64,000 nt of DNA, taken from the NCBI GenBank assembly GCA_943330745.2, contig CALQIX020000008.1, positions 1 through 64,000 of the forward strand, given 5' to 3'. Positions 47,226 to 55,715 of this stretch are shown here, in pieces (positions within the stretch are counted from its first letter, which is position 1; every line of letters begins with the position of its first letter). The notes below the pieces were generated by a model. It was not told the DNA's origin. It saw nothing but the letters and a program-made list of their open reading frames with translations, and ran no database searches. Source of the stretch: Lishizhenia tianjinensis (GTDB lineage Bacteria; Bacteroidota; Bacteroidia; Flavobacteriales_D; Crocinitomicaceae). The position numbers were made by a program, and so were the translations under genes.

Positions 47226-47298
47226 GGTACCTTAGCTCAGTTGGTAGAGCAAAGGACTGAAAATCCTTGTGTCCCTGGTTCGATTCCTGGAGGTACCA
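47226..47298 (+). tRNA. tRNA-Phe (GAA)
   Basis: A complete 73-nt cloverleaf. The acceptor arms 47226-47232 and 47291-47297 pair perfectly over 7 bp, the D arm has the GCTC...GAGC stem, the anticodon stem AAGGA/TCCTT encloses the loop CTGAAAA with anticodon GAA at 47259-47261, and the T arm CCTGG-TTCGATT-CCTGG is intact. CCA is not encoded, as is usual here. It is followed by a terminator and preceded by its own promoter. Confidence 0.97.
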
Positions 47299-47307
47299 CG
47301 TAAAAAA

Positions 47308-47333
47308 CCCCAACTGCTAAGTTGGGGTTTTTT
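47308..47333 (+). terminator. Terminator of tRNA-Phe
   Basis: Stem 47308-47314 with 47321-47327 (7 bp, GC-rich), loop 47315-47320, followed by six T. The stem is extended by A/T pairs on both sides, so it could work in both directions. Confidence 0.88.
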
Positions 47334-47395
47334 GTTTTAGATAATATTCAGTGGATTATTTAAAGAGCGTCTTTAAAAGAAGTACTCACAAGCAT

Positions 47396-48058
47396 TTAAT
47401 CATATGTAAATTCAATTTTTATTTCATGATGCGACAAATACTCGGGTAAAACACTTTTTAATTTCTCATTATATTCTTGTAGATTGTCAATTTCAATTTC
47501 TGTGAATTCCTCAATGTTCCTTAATTTCAATTTCAGTTTCATGCCGGCTATTCCACGATATGATTTCTTAATGATTAAATTAACTGACTCAACAGTTGAA
47601 AGTTCAAATTTCTGCTCAATTTTCTTTTTGGATACAACAATTTGATTTTTCTCTAACCGAATTTCATCATGTCGATCACGAATTTCTTTAAAAATAGTGT
47701 ACATACCAAACATCGTTAAACCTATCATCATTAAATGTGATAATATCCCATTTTCATTAATTATGGAATAATAGGTTCCAAATCCAAAAATAAGAACCCA
47801 AACAATATTGGTAAAAATTGATAAATACTCCATCCAAGATGGTTGATTGAAAATGTACTCTCCTTTAATTGGTTTTAAATTTTTATAATGAAAATGCTTA
47901 ATTATAAATAATAAAACCCAGAAAAGCAATATAATGCCCACTACAGCATAATCTTTGATTGAATAGTTGTCCATAAAAGTGTTTAAATTGTGTTGTAAAA
48001 ATAAGTAAAAATCTGAAGGAATGAAGGTTAAAAATAGATTTTTCATTTTATTCAACAA
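47396..48058 (-). CDS. Membrane protein of unknown function
   Basis: A 220-residue protein with three or four helices (about residues 38-54, 78-100 and 103-120), followed by a soluble C-terminal domain of about 95 residues rich in Lys and Glu, ending IKIEFTYD. The pattern (helices followed by a PH-like beta domain with EIRLEKNQIVVSKKKIEQKF) recalls bacterial PH-domain membrane proteins, but I do not recognise the family. The start is uncertain: the ATG at 47974, giving 192 residues from MDNYS, is as likely as 48058. It lies between tRNA-Phe and a region with little coding content. Confidence 0.6.
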   Translation of the reverse strand: MLNKMKNLFLTFIPSDFYLFLQHNLNTFMDNYSIKDYAVVGIILLFWVLLFIIKHFHYKNLKPIKGEYIFNQPSWMEYLSIFTNIVWVLIFGFGTYYSIINENGILSHLMMIGLTMFGMYTIFKEIRDRHDEIRLEKNQIVVSKKKIEQKFELSTVESVNLIIKKSYRGIAGMKLKLKLRNIEEFTEIEIDNLQEYNEKLKSVLPEYLSHHEIKIEFTYD

Positions 48059-48585
48059 ATAGTTATGTAAAACGTATAAAAAAGAGAAGGCTCAAATTAA
48101 GTAACGTTTCTCATGCCATAAAGCTTGTAAAGTATATGTTTCGCTTGAATCAGTATTAATTTTAAAATAACTAATAAAATTAACGACTGACTTTTTTCAA
48201 TCTAGATTTTTTCAGAACATCGAAAATATCATAAATTAAATTTGATAATTTCTTACCTTTAATGCACTGATCATATGGACAATCAAGAATGAATCTAAAA
48301 ATCAAAAAACGAATTATCTCTGTGTTAATTTTATTGAAAATCAAGATGATATTAAAATAAAACGAATTGTTTAGTAGGATTGTATATAATGCACACCCCA
48401 AACGGAATGGTTTAAATAGAGAATTTAATCCTTCAACCGATTCATAACCAATCAACCTATTGAAATATGAGGTTTCGTATTTGAAACAACTGCTGGAGAA
48501 AGTATTGAAGTGAAAACGAACTAGTTTTTTAGTGGACGAGTGAAAACTGAAAGTTGAATCTCAATTATTAAGCATCTAAAATTCA
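48059..48585. other. Intergenic stretch with no convincing gene
   Basis: About 527 bp, very AT-rich. A 91-codon open frame on the minus strand (48180-48455) has no recognisable motif, no promoter box and a composition like random AT-rich DNA, so I do not call it. No RNA structure, repeat or attachment site was found by eye. Confidence 0.5.
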
Positions 48586-48684
48586 TTATTTGATCTCTTT
48601 CCAACTTACCTTTTCAAAAAGAACGGGCATTTCCTCTAAATCTGCATCCTCAAAATAAGTTAAACTTTTACGTGCCATAAGTTC
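48586..48684 (-). pseudogene. Possible C-terminal remnant of an AbiEii-like nucleotidyltransferase
   Basis: The minus strand reads SLTYFEDADLEEMPVLF followed by EKVSWKEIK and a stop (within 48586-48684). This resembles the last part of AbiEii/AbiGii-type nucleotidyltransferase toxins of Bacteroidota, as I recall the pattern (YFEDA, then MP, then W..IK). Nothing upstream encodes the enzyme core, since the padR promoter and gene begin within 100 bp. If real, it is a decayed fragment. The match is from memory and short. Confidence 0.3.
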
Positions 48685-48731
48685 CATATCCCCTTCACAA
48701 GGGAAAAATATAACTTTTTTAGTACTATGTA

Positions 48732-48763
48732 TTGCATAATACAATTTAAAACATATATCTTTG
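48732..48763 (+). promoter_or_regulatory. Promoter of the padR operon
   Basis: TTG at 48732-48734, a 21-bp gap and TATCTTTG at 48756-48763, 14 bp before the padR ATG. A near-palindromic AT-rich stretch around the promoter (about 48725-48760) could hold the PadR operator, but no clean inverted repeat is seen. Confidence 0.7.
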
Positions 48764-48777
48764 TATAAAATTTTACC

Positions 48778-49104
48778 ATGAACGCGGAAAACACACAAGC
48801 GCAAATGCGGAAAGGTATTCTGGAGTATTGTATTTTAAGTATCCTTTCTCGAGGAGAAGCTTATCCTTCTGAGATTTTAGAATCGCTTGAAAGCGCCAAA
48901 TTATTGGTAGTGGAAGGCACCTTGTATCCCTTGCTCACTCGCCTAAAAAACATGGAACTCTTAAGTTATCGGTGGGAAGAGTCTACCTCAGGACCGCCCA
49001 GAAAATACTATGACATTACCACACAAGGGAAAGAATTTTTAGAAGAATTAGATAAAACATGGAATGAATTGCAACAAGCAGTTCAAACAATTACGCACAA
49101 ATAA
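48778..49104 (+). CDS. PadR-family transcriptional regulator
   Basis: A 108-residue winged-helix regulator of the PadR type. The first 80 residues form the DNA-binding domain with GILEYCILSILSRGEAYPSEI, LLVVEGTLYPLLTRLKN and the wing RWEESTSGPPRKYYDIT, a near-perfect PadR signature. The C-terminal helix (about 83-108) is short, as in the two-domain subfamily that dimerises through it. It heads a group with the PspC gene 6 bp downstream, and by analogy with other PadR/PspC pairs likely represses its own operon. The inducer is unknown. Confidence 0.93.
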   Translation: MNAENTQAQMRKGILEYCILSILSRGEAYPSEILESLESAKLLVVEGTLYPLLTRLKNMELLSYRWEESTSGPPRKYYDITTQGKEFLEELDKTWNELQQAVQTITHK

Positions 49105-49110
49105 TAGGCT

Positions 49111-50628
49111 ATGAATAAAACCGTTTCAGTTCATTTACAAGGCATTCCTTTTGTAATCGAGGAATCTGCCTATGAGCTTCTTAAAAACTACTTGGATCAA
49201 CTTACAGACGTGTTGAAGCAAGAAGAAGGAGCCAACGAGATAAAACAAGATATTGAAATACGCATGGCCGAATTGTTTACCAAAGCACTAGAACCTGCCA
49301 AAAAAGTAGTGGAAACCTATATGGTGGAGGAAGTGCTAAAAAAACTGGGAGACCCTTCCATTTTTGTAAATGGAAATGAAACTAGTGAGCCCCATGAACC
49401 TTCTTTTAAAAAAGCTGAGAAACGCTTGTTTAGGGATAAAGACCAGGCGATTTTGGGTGGTGTATGTGCGGGAATTGCTAATTATTTCGGAATTGATGTG
49501 GTGATTACGCGCGCCATTATTGTTCTTATAACGCTTTTTGCCGGTTTTGGGATTCCGCTATATATTATCTTATGGATTATCACCCCAAAAGCGAAAACGA
49601 GTATTGAAAAACTTCAAATGAAAGGTGAAGCAGTCAATTATGAATCCATGAAAATGGAAATTGAAAAAACAGCTGAAAAAATAAAATCCAACTCCAAACA
49701 TTGGGCAGATAAATTAAAAAAGGATAGAACCATTCAAACCAAAGCCTTTCGGTTTATTCGGTTTCTTTCTGTAGCAACTGGCATTTTTTTATTGGTTATA
49801 GGGACTGTACTCTTCGTTACTTTGTTTTTATTCTTATTTGTCGACCCAGATTTCATACCCGCACAAATAGAAGGCCAGTTCATGTCTTTTGGCACGTTTG
49901 GGAACCTGATTTTAGAAAACGATCGCGATACATCTAATTTATTTTGGGGGATCGTTTTAACTGCCTCCTCTGCCATTGGCTTGTTTTGGTTGGTAGGAAT
50001 ACGCTTATTGGTCTCGTTTAAATCAACGGTTTTTAGGTACTCAACTATTCTTTTTAGTGTGCTGACCGTTGCCGGGATTTTACTTTTAACCTTGACCGGA
50101 GCCAGAATTGCTCGATCTTTTGCGGTAAATGGAGAAGTAGAAAAGGAAATTGCAACCATCCATGCAAAAGAACTTACGTTAGATATATCCACCGCACCTG
50201 CATCCGAGCAAGATGGATTCAAAACAATAAGTAAAGGCGAATCCGGATTATTGAAAGTAGAAAATGGTCGAATATTCTTTCATGGTATTGAAGTGGAATA
50301 TCAGAAATCGGCAGACTCATTGTTTCATATCAGCCAGCTTAATTCAGTGCGAGGAAGAGATCATCAAACTGCTTTAAAACGAGCACGGAACATTCAATTA
50401 GGTCATCAATTAATGAATAATCAATTGAAATTAGATGCTTATTTCACCTTCCCGTCATCAGATAAAATACGCAACCAAGAGGTTAAATTGATAATTCAAG
50501 TTCCCGCAGATGGGGTTGTGATGGTAAAAAATAAGTTAGTATATCCTATAAACCAACAAACCGCGAGTAAAGCAGAGGAAAAACCAAAAGCGTATATTCA
50601 CTCCGATGGATCGTATGAGCATTGGTAA
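49111..50628 (+). CDS. PspC-domain membrane protein
   Basis: 505 residues. The N-terminal part (1-100) is a soluble helical region with IKQDIEIRMAELF. A PspC domain follows (about 107-170: RLFRDKDQAILGGVCAGIANYFGID, then a helix and LWIITPK; quoted in pieces as landmarks). Three more helices span about 213-345. The last 140 residues form a periplasmic beta-rich domain. PspC domains sense or respond to membrane stress in the phage-shock system of other bacteria. It is 6 bp behind padR and 71 bp before the EI24-like gene, and PadR-controlled expression is expected. Confidence 0.88.
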   Translation: MNKTVSVHLQGIPFVIEESAYELLKNYLDQLTDVLKQEEGANEIKQDIEIRMAELFTKALEPAKKVVETYMVEEVLKKLGDPSIFVNGNETSEPHEPSFKKAEKRLFRDKDQAILGGVCAGIANYFGIDVVITRAIIVLITLFAGFGIPLYIILWIITPKAKTSIEKLQMKGEAVNYESMKMEIEKTAEKIKSNSKHWADKLKKDRTIQTKAFRFIRFLSVATGIFLLVIGTVLFVTLFLFLFVDPDFIPAQIEGQFMSFGTFGNLILENDRDTSNLFWGIVLTASSAIGLFWLVGIRLLVSFKSTVFRYSTILFSVLTVAGILLLTLTGARIARSFAVNGEVEKEIATIHAKELTLDISTAPASEQDGFKTISKGESGLLKVENGRIFFHGIEVEYQKSADSLFHISQLNSVRGRDHQTALKRARNIQLGHQLMNNQLKLDAYFTFPSSDKIRNQEVKLIIQVPADGVVMVKNKLVYPINQQTASKAEEKPKAYIHSDGSYEHW

Positions 50629-50694
50629 CCCGGGTAACTTGTATAAAATCAGTAAGAATATTTTAATTTTTATATTTTTTTTCAATATGCCCCT

Positions 50695-50702
50695 TACCTT
50701 TG
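50695..50702 (+). promoter_or_regulatory. -7 box abutting the EI24 start codon
   Basis: TACCTTTG matches TAnnTTTG exactly and ends 3 nt before the GTG at 50706. It overlaps the alternative TTG start at 50700, which argues against that start. No TTG is correctly spaced upstream. Confidence 0.45.
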
Positions 50703-50705
50703 CTT

Positions 50706-51539
50706 GTGTTCAATACTAAAAACATCCACTTTTTTTGGCTCGGTATACGGTCGTTTGGTAATTCCATTGGATTTATCATTCGACACGGATATTTCATGTA
50801 TTTTTTAATTCCTTTTACCTTATTGGGCGGGATTTATTATTACGGATACAAACTACAAACGAACGTTTTTGAGGCCAAATTGGATTCAATTAATAGCCTT
50901 GTTTGGTACCTCATCTACGCGTTAGTTGAAGTATCTGTTGGCTTGTTGTTGATGCGTTTTGCCAAATATTTGGTTGTCGCACTGTTATCTCCGTTATTGG
51001 CACATATATCCGAAAAAACAGAACGAATATTAACGGGAGTAAAACAACCGTATAGTTGGAATCAATTTAAAGAAGACATCATTCGAGCAATAAAGCTCAT
51101 TATTCGAAATTTTATTTGGTATTATTTGTATTTCCTACTCATTCAAGTAATCGCGTTCATTTTCTGGGAAAATCCAAGTGAGAGCCCTTTACAATGGCTT
51201 AATGTTTTGATTTGTGCCTATTACTACGGATTTAGTTTTATGGATTATGTAAACGAAAGAAGAAGAAGAAGCGTGAATGAAAGTATTGCATTTATCCGAA
51301 ATCATAGCGGATTAGCCATATCAATCGGACTATTATATTACTTCATGATTTTTGTGCCGGTTGACCTCAAGATTTTCTTTAATTACACCTTAACTCTATC
51401 AAACACAGTGGAATTATTCATTCAATTATTTTGGTGGATTCTCGCCTCCTCAGCTCCAATTGTTGGAATTGTAGCGGCAACTATTGCCATGAATGAAATA
51501 GATCCTGCCAAAGAAAGCAGTGAGCCAGAACAAAATTAA
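50706..51539 (+). CDS. EI24-domain membrane protein
   Basis: About 277 residues with five or six helices of the EI24/CysZ-like fold: GIRSFGNSIGFI near the N-terminus, the FLIPFTLLGG helix, the conserved block LVVALLSPLLAHISEKTE near residues 93-110, and FMDYVNERRRRSVNES near 178-193. Bacterial EI24-family proteins include the sulfate permease CysZ, but the substrate here is unknown. The start is GTG at 50706; a TTG two codons upstream lies inside a promoter box, and the first ATG would remove the conserved N-terminal block. It converges on the T9SS gene after 14 bp. Confidence 0.8.
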   Translation: MFNTKNIHFFWLGIRSFGNSIGFIIRHGYFMYFLIPFTLLGGIYYYGYKLQTNVFEAKLDSINSLVWYLIYALVEVSVGLLLMRFAKYLVVALLSPLLAHISEKTERILTGVKQPYSWNQFKEDIIRAIKLIIRNFIWYYLYFLLIQVIAFIFWENPSESPLQWLNVLICAYYYGFSFMDYVNERRRRSVNESIAFIRNHSGLAISIGLLYYFMIFVPVDLKIFFNYTLTLSNTVELFIQLFWWILASSAPIVGIVAATIAMNEIDPAKESSEPEQN

Positions 51540-51553
51540 AAAAAGGGAGAATC

Positions 51554-52303
51554 TTAGTGACGAATAATTACTTTACGACTAATTGATTTAGAACCTGGGG
51601 CATCAATCGTTACAAAATAAACACCTGTTTTAAAATTGGATGTGGCGATTGATTTTGAGTTTATGATAGCGTCTTTATAAACGATGTTACCCAAAATATC
51701 TACCATTTTCAATGTTCCATTTTCCATTCCATTAACCGTAATATTAATGTAATCTGAAGCTGGATTTGGTACGATTGAAACTGTAACATCTTCTTTAATT
51801 GGTTTCACTGCCGCAACAAAATCAATGATTAAATCTACAGAATCAGAATATCCTGAACCTAGATCCGAAACATAATATCGGTAATGTGCTTGACCACTTG
51901 TAAAATCGTCCGGATTGATTTGTGGCTTCATTTTACCGTATTCACCGTCAGCGATATTGAAAAGTACAGATTGAGAACCTGGGGTTGACCAAGGATTACC
52001 ATTCATTTGAGTTGAAGAATAACAAGTGCCTCCAAATTGATCCGTACCATGACCCCAACACAAGCCATCTGCCCAACCAGTTGGAACGTTCACTTTTAAG
52101 CGGGTTATAATCCATTGATGCGTTTGACCAGTATTGTTTACAACATCAAACGGAACATCAAAAACAGCATTGCTTGGCGCAGTCATTTGGTGCGTCCCTC
52201 CTGAAATATCAGCGGTTTGTCCATCTAATGTTATAACAATTCCATCTTGAGCAAAGGCTGCTAATGAAACCAAAAATGAAAACGCAAAAATTATTTTTTT
52301 CAT
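51554..52303 (-). CDS. Small T9SS-exported protein with type A sorting domain
   Basis: 249 residues from the ATG at 52303, which opens a normal signal peptide (MKKIIFAFSFLVSLAAFAQ). An in-frame start 33 bp upstream would put 11 odd residues ahead of it and is rejected. The middle part (about 20-155) is a beta-rich domain with two Cys (near GLCWG and GTCYS) and no family I recognise. Residues about 163-249 form a type A sorting domain (SIVPNPASDYINI ... GVYFVTI). It has a full promoter. The product is secreted by T9SS; role unknown. Confidence 0.8.
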   Translation of the reverse strand: MKKIIFAFSFLVSLAAFAQDGIVITLDGQTADISGGTHQMTAPSNAVFDVPFDVVNNTGQTHQWIITRLKVNVPTGWADGLCWGHGTDQFGGTCYSSTQMNGNPWSTPGSQSVLFNIADGEYGKMKPQINPDDFTSGQAHYRYYVSDLGSGYSDSVDLIIDFVAAVKPIKEDVTVSIVPNPASDYINITVNGMENGTLKMVDILGNIVYKDAIINSKSIATSNFKTGVYFVTIDAPGSKSISRKVIIRH

Positions 52304-52323
52304 GACGTATGGGTTGTGACTAA

Positions 52324-52354
52324 CAAACGTAATCAAATTAATTCATTTTTCCAA
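52324..52354 (-). promoter_or_regulatory. Promoter of the small T9SS-substrate gene
   Basis: Minus strand: TTG (complement of 52352-52354), a 20-bp gap and TACGTTTG (complement of 52324-52331), an exact -7 box, 20 bp before the ATG at 52303. Confidence 0.7.
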
Positions 52355-52363
52355 ACAAAAACC

Positions 52364-55300
52364 TTACCGAAGTAGTGAAACAAATCCACGTTTGGAAATT
52401 TGTACTCCATTTGCATCATTTACTTGAACTTGATAAAAATACGTATCGTTGGTAGCGTCAAGTCCTGAAACTTGAATTTTACCATTCCATCCAACAAGTG
52501 CATCGGCAGTTTCAAAAATGACTTGGCCCCAACGATTATAAATGCTTAGGCTATATTCAATTGGATCAATGTTAGTTAAGACAGGTAAGAATGAATCATT
52601 CAAATTATCGCCATCGGGAGTAAATGTATTCGGAATATAAATCAACGGCTTATAAACAAAGCAATAATCGTTGGAGTGACTTTTTTCAGCGAAATTATAA
52701 AAATTCAGTGCCTCAATAGCTTCAATTCGGTAACAGATTTCGCCTTTGAAATCAATCGCTTTTACATCATCTTCATAGGTTAATTGTCCACTTGGCAACA
52801 CCGCTATTGGCGAAGGATCAAATACTCCATTCGGCCCTCGATAAATTCTGTATTCAATTATGGAACCATTAAAACCTTCATAAGGTGTCCATTGAATGAA
52901 ATTAATCAATTCAATTTCATCAGCTACACCGGATAAAAAAACCGTTTTTACAACATTGGCAGGGTTACCTGTTGTGCCGCAACTATCCACATACCGTGTT
53001 CTATATTGCCAAGGTTTTTCGCGAACATCAACTGTAGTATCGAGAAAAGACACATCGTCAGAATTGGCTGAAACACGTGCAATTTCTTCATAGGCATTGT
53101 CAAAATTTAATCGTTGAAAAATGACTTCTTGCACACCTACAGATTCGTCAATATAATCATGCAATTCAATGTTACCCTGCTCTACAGTGGCCAATTTAAA
53201 ATAATGATATGATGGTTGTTGTGGAAAAGGAACTTGAAAACAAGTTGGATTAGAAAACGCTTTGTTGCCATTCATAAATACGGCCTGAACAACAAAACAA
53301 TACGCTCCACCGCCACTCACAGGAATTCGAATTATTGTATCAGAAGTAGCACTAACCTGAGACCAAGCACCATTATTTTTTGCAAAAATCCGATATTCCA
53401 TGACAGGTTGACCTCGGTATTTTGACCATGAAAGCTCCACCTCTTGCTCACACATAAAGACCTTTGAACTCACTTTCATGGTAACATGAATAGGGCTTTT
53501 GGCTGATGTTTGATACGTTACTGGAACGGCAGAAGTGTAACAAGAGTCAAAGGCTGCAACTGAATAGGAGAAAGGGCCTGTCGATAAATCCGTTGCATAA
53601 CTATAAGAAGTATTTGAAATTCCCCAAACTGTATCTAATTCTACTAAAAATCCGGCGTCGTTAAATGTATAAACCACATATCCATAAGTGTCGGGTTGTT
53701 GATTTTGATTCCAAATCAAAAGAATTTCTGACGTGGCCGTATCAACTCCGGCAGACAAGATCGTCGGAATATCAGGTGTTAACATATCTTCAAAATCATC
53801 GCCTGCTACATTCGAGGTAAAATCACACACTTCTGTGGGTAATATAATTTTATACGAAATATAGGCTTGGCAAATATCGATGGTATCCTTATAGGTAGTT
53901 GTAGCATATTGCGTGCTATCAATCAAAGAAAAAACACCCGTTGGAAATTCTCTGTATATGTGATAATAAGAATTATAACTACTTAAAGGATTGGTTTTAG
54001 GTTTATTCCATTGCAAAATTGCCGTACCATTATTTGGGTTCACCACATTTAAACGAATGTTGGCAATCGTGTCAGAATTTTTAGTTATGTTTCCATTACA
54101 ACCACTGCGAACACCAATATAAAAATGATGCGCTGAATTTATAGCAGGAACTATGGCTGAAGTGGTTGAAACATCAGTAAACGTTGCTAAAAGACCATTT
54201 TCTAAGGAGTGCAGTTGATATTCTACAAAAGTCCCTAATGGATTTGCAACAGGATCCCAATTTATCGTTAATTCTCCCAAATCATTGGTTTCAATACATG
54301 TAATTTGGGTGGCGGGAATAATTCCTGGATTTACTACAAAAATCGTCACGGTAACATAACTTATTTTAGGTACAGGACAGTAATCATCTTGCACTTTGAA
54401 AACAAAATTATAAGGGATCACACTAGCGGCAATACCATATTGATTGACTAAATGGTCGCATGTTGTTTGCCATGTAAAAGTAGTTGAAACTTGCTGTGAC
54501 CCACTAATCGGTGCAGTAGAATTAAGCATGGCACAGGGTTCGATGTCACACCCGGTTGAAGAAGTTAATCCAGCGCCAAACATAGGCCCAGAAGCCGTTA
54601 AAAAAACCTGTTGTGGCGTTGTTCCATCTTGCAAAAATTCGGGATCCACGGCATTTAAATTAAATGTCAATAAATCACCAGCATTAACGGTGGTTGAAAA
54701 GGATCCACCAAATGGAGGAGTGATTACAGGTGCATTATTGGCGGAATTGCAGGGCATTACAACTAATTGCATCTCTCGTTCCACCTCCGAAATTAACACC
54801 CCTTGACGGAAAGATTGAACACGGATTTTAACTAAATAGTTACCTGAATTGAAACAAGTAAAAGTTAATTCGCCAGTTAATGGGTCGACGGCCGCTGGAA
54901 TATTGGAGGCATTAAAAGTTGCATCCGGCGTTGGGTTGGTGTAAGAAAATCCAGGTTCAAATGCTATTGGATTTGGAGTAATCGGCGGATTGTAATTTGC
55001 TCCAGGAAAATAATTAAATGGCACACCAAAATCAAAATGAATGGAATCCAAATCAGGATCCACCGCGTTCATATTGTACTGATATGGACTTCCCGCGCAA
55101 CTTACAAAATAAGGTTCTTGTAAAAACTGAGGCGAAGAATCCGTACAGTCGGAACCTGTAGCACCAGGAATCGCAAATATTTTGGCTGTTAGTGTAATTC
55201 CATAGGTTGAAGGATTGGAAATATTGGTTAACGCCCCGCTTCTCGAATAGTTTTCATAAGTAAATATCCACCCGGCAGCAGGGGGAATTCCATTAAGCAC

Positions 55301-55657
55301 GATGGGTATACTACGATATAATACCCGCTCGATTGCACCAATTCCATTTCCTCCCGCACTACCGGATCCACATTGCAATTGAGCAGCAAATCCTGGCAAC
55401 GCATTACACAAAGGAGAAACGTCTTGACGGGAAACAAAAGGCAAACTAATCGAGGTAATACTGGAATGATTCCAAACACGCAAATTTTCAGATACAATGT
55501 TAACCTCCGCACCATTGCAATCGCGGTAAAATGCTAACTCAAATACATAAGCATTTCCTCCAACACATTTATAGGTCAATTCTCCTCCCATTGCATGGGA
55601 AGCGTTCAATTTTGAATAGAATCCAAAAATAAGAATGAGAATTAAACTATATTTCAT
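52364..55657 (-). CDS. Large T9SS-exported protein with type B (CHU_C) sorting domain
   Basis: About 1097 residues from the ATG at 55657 (a TTG lies one codon earlier). A signal peptide ends near residue 20. The N-terminal part (SHAMGGELTYKCVGG, then FELAFYRDCNG) is the conserved start of a large Bacteroidota surface family; Ig-like and several FN3 modules follow (about 430-1000). The C-terminus (about 1010-1097: YIPNTFTPDGDNLNDSFLP, SIYNRWGQVIFE, DTYFYQVQV) is the gliding-motility-associated type B sorting domain, exported by T9SS with help from SprF-like partners. It ends 61 bp before the type A gene's start. Confidence 0.92.
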   Translation of the reverse strand: MKYSLILILIFGFYSKLNASHAMGGELTYKCVGGNAYVFELAFYRDCNGAEVNIVSENLRVWNHSSITSISLPFVSRQDVSPLCNALPGFAAQLQCGSGSAGGNGIGAIERVLYRSIPIVLNGIPPAAGWIFTYENYSRSGALTNISNPSTYGITLTAKIFAIPGATGSDCTDSSPQFLQEPYFVSCAGSPYQYNMNAVDPDLDSIHFDFGVPFNYFPGANYNPPITPNPIAFEPGFSYTNPTPDATFNASNIPAAVDPLTGELTFTCFNSGNYLVKIRVQSFRQGVLISEVEREMQLVVMPCNSANNAPVITPPFGGSFSTTVNAGDLLTFNLNAVDPEFLQDGTTPQQVFLTASGPMFGAGLTSSTGCDIEPCAMLNSTAPISGSQQVSTTFTWQTTCDHLVNQYGIAASVIPYNFVFKVQDDYCPVPKISYVTVTIFVVNPGIIPATQITCIETNDLGELTINWDPVANPLGTFVEYQLHSLENGLLATFTDVSTTSAIVPAINSAHHFYIGVRSGCNGNITKNSDTIANIRLNVVNPNNGTAILQWNKPKTNPLSSYNSYYHIYREFPTGVFSLIDSTQYATTTYKDTIDICQAYISYKIILPTEVCDFTSNVAGDDFEDMLTPDIPTILSAGVDTATSEILLIWNQNQQPDTYGYVVYTFNDAGFLVELDTVWGISNTSYSYATDLSTGPFSYSVAAFDSCYTSAVPVTYQTSAKSPIHVTMKVSSKVFMCEQEVELSWSKYRGQPVMEYRIFAKNNGAWSQVSATSDTIIRIPVSGGGAYCFVVQAVFMNGNKAFSNPTCFQVPFPQQPSYHYFKLATVEQGNIELHDYIDESVGVQEVIFQRLNFDNAYEEIARVSANSDDVSFLDTTVDVREKPWQYRTRYVDSCGTTGNPANVVKTVFLSGVADEIELINFIQWTPYEGFNGSIIEYRIYRGPNGVFDPSPIAVLPSGQLTYEDDVKAIDFKGEICYRIEAIEALNFYNFAEKSHSNDYCFVYKPLIYIPNTFTPDGDNLNDSFLPVLTNIDPIEYSLSIYNRWGQVIFETADALVGWNGKIQVSGLDATNDTYFYQVQVNDANGVQISKRGFVSLLR

Positions 55658-55715
55658 CAATACAAGAACGATTAGAAACGCTTTCTATTTTAACGAAAAT
55701 CAAGTAATAAAGTTG

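Noticed and set aside
48180-48455. 91-codon open frame on the minus strand
   Set aside because: No motif, no promoter, AT-biased composition and no neighbour support; regarded as chance.
47226-48777. Integrated element at tRNA-Phe
   Set aside because: No integrase and no repeat of the tRNA 3' end downstream were found, so only a weak islet is reported.
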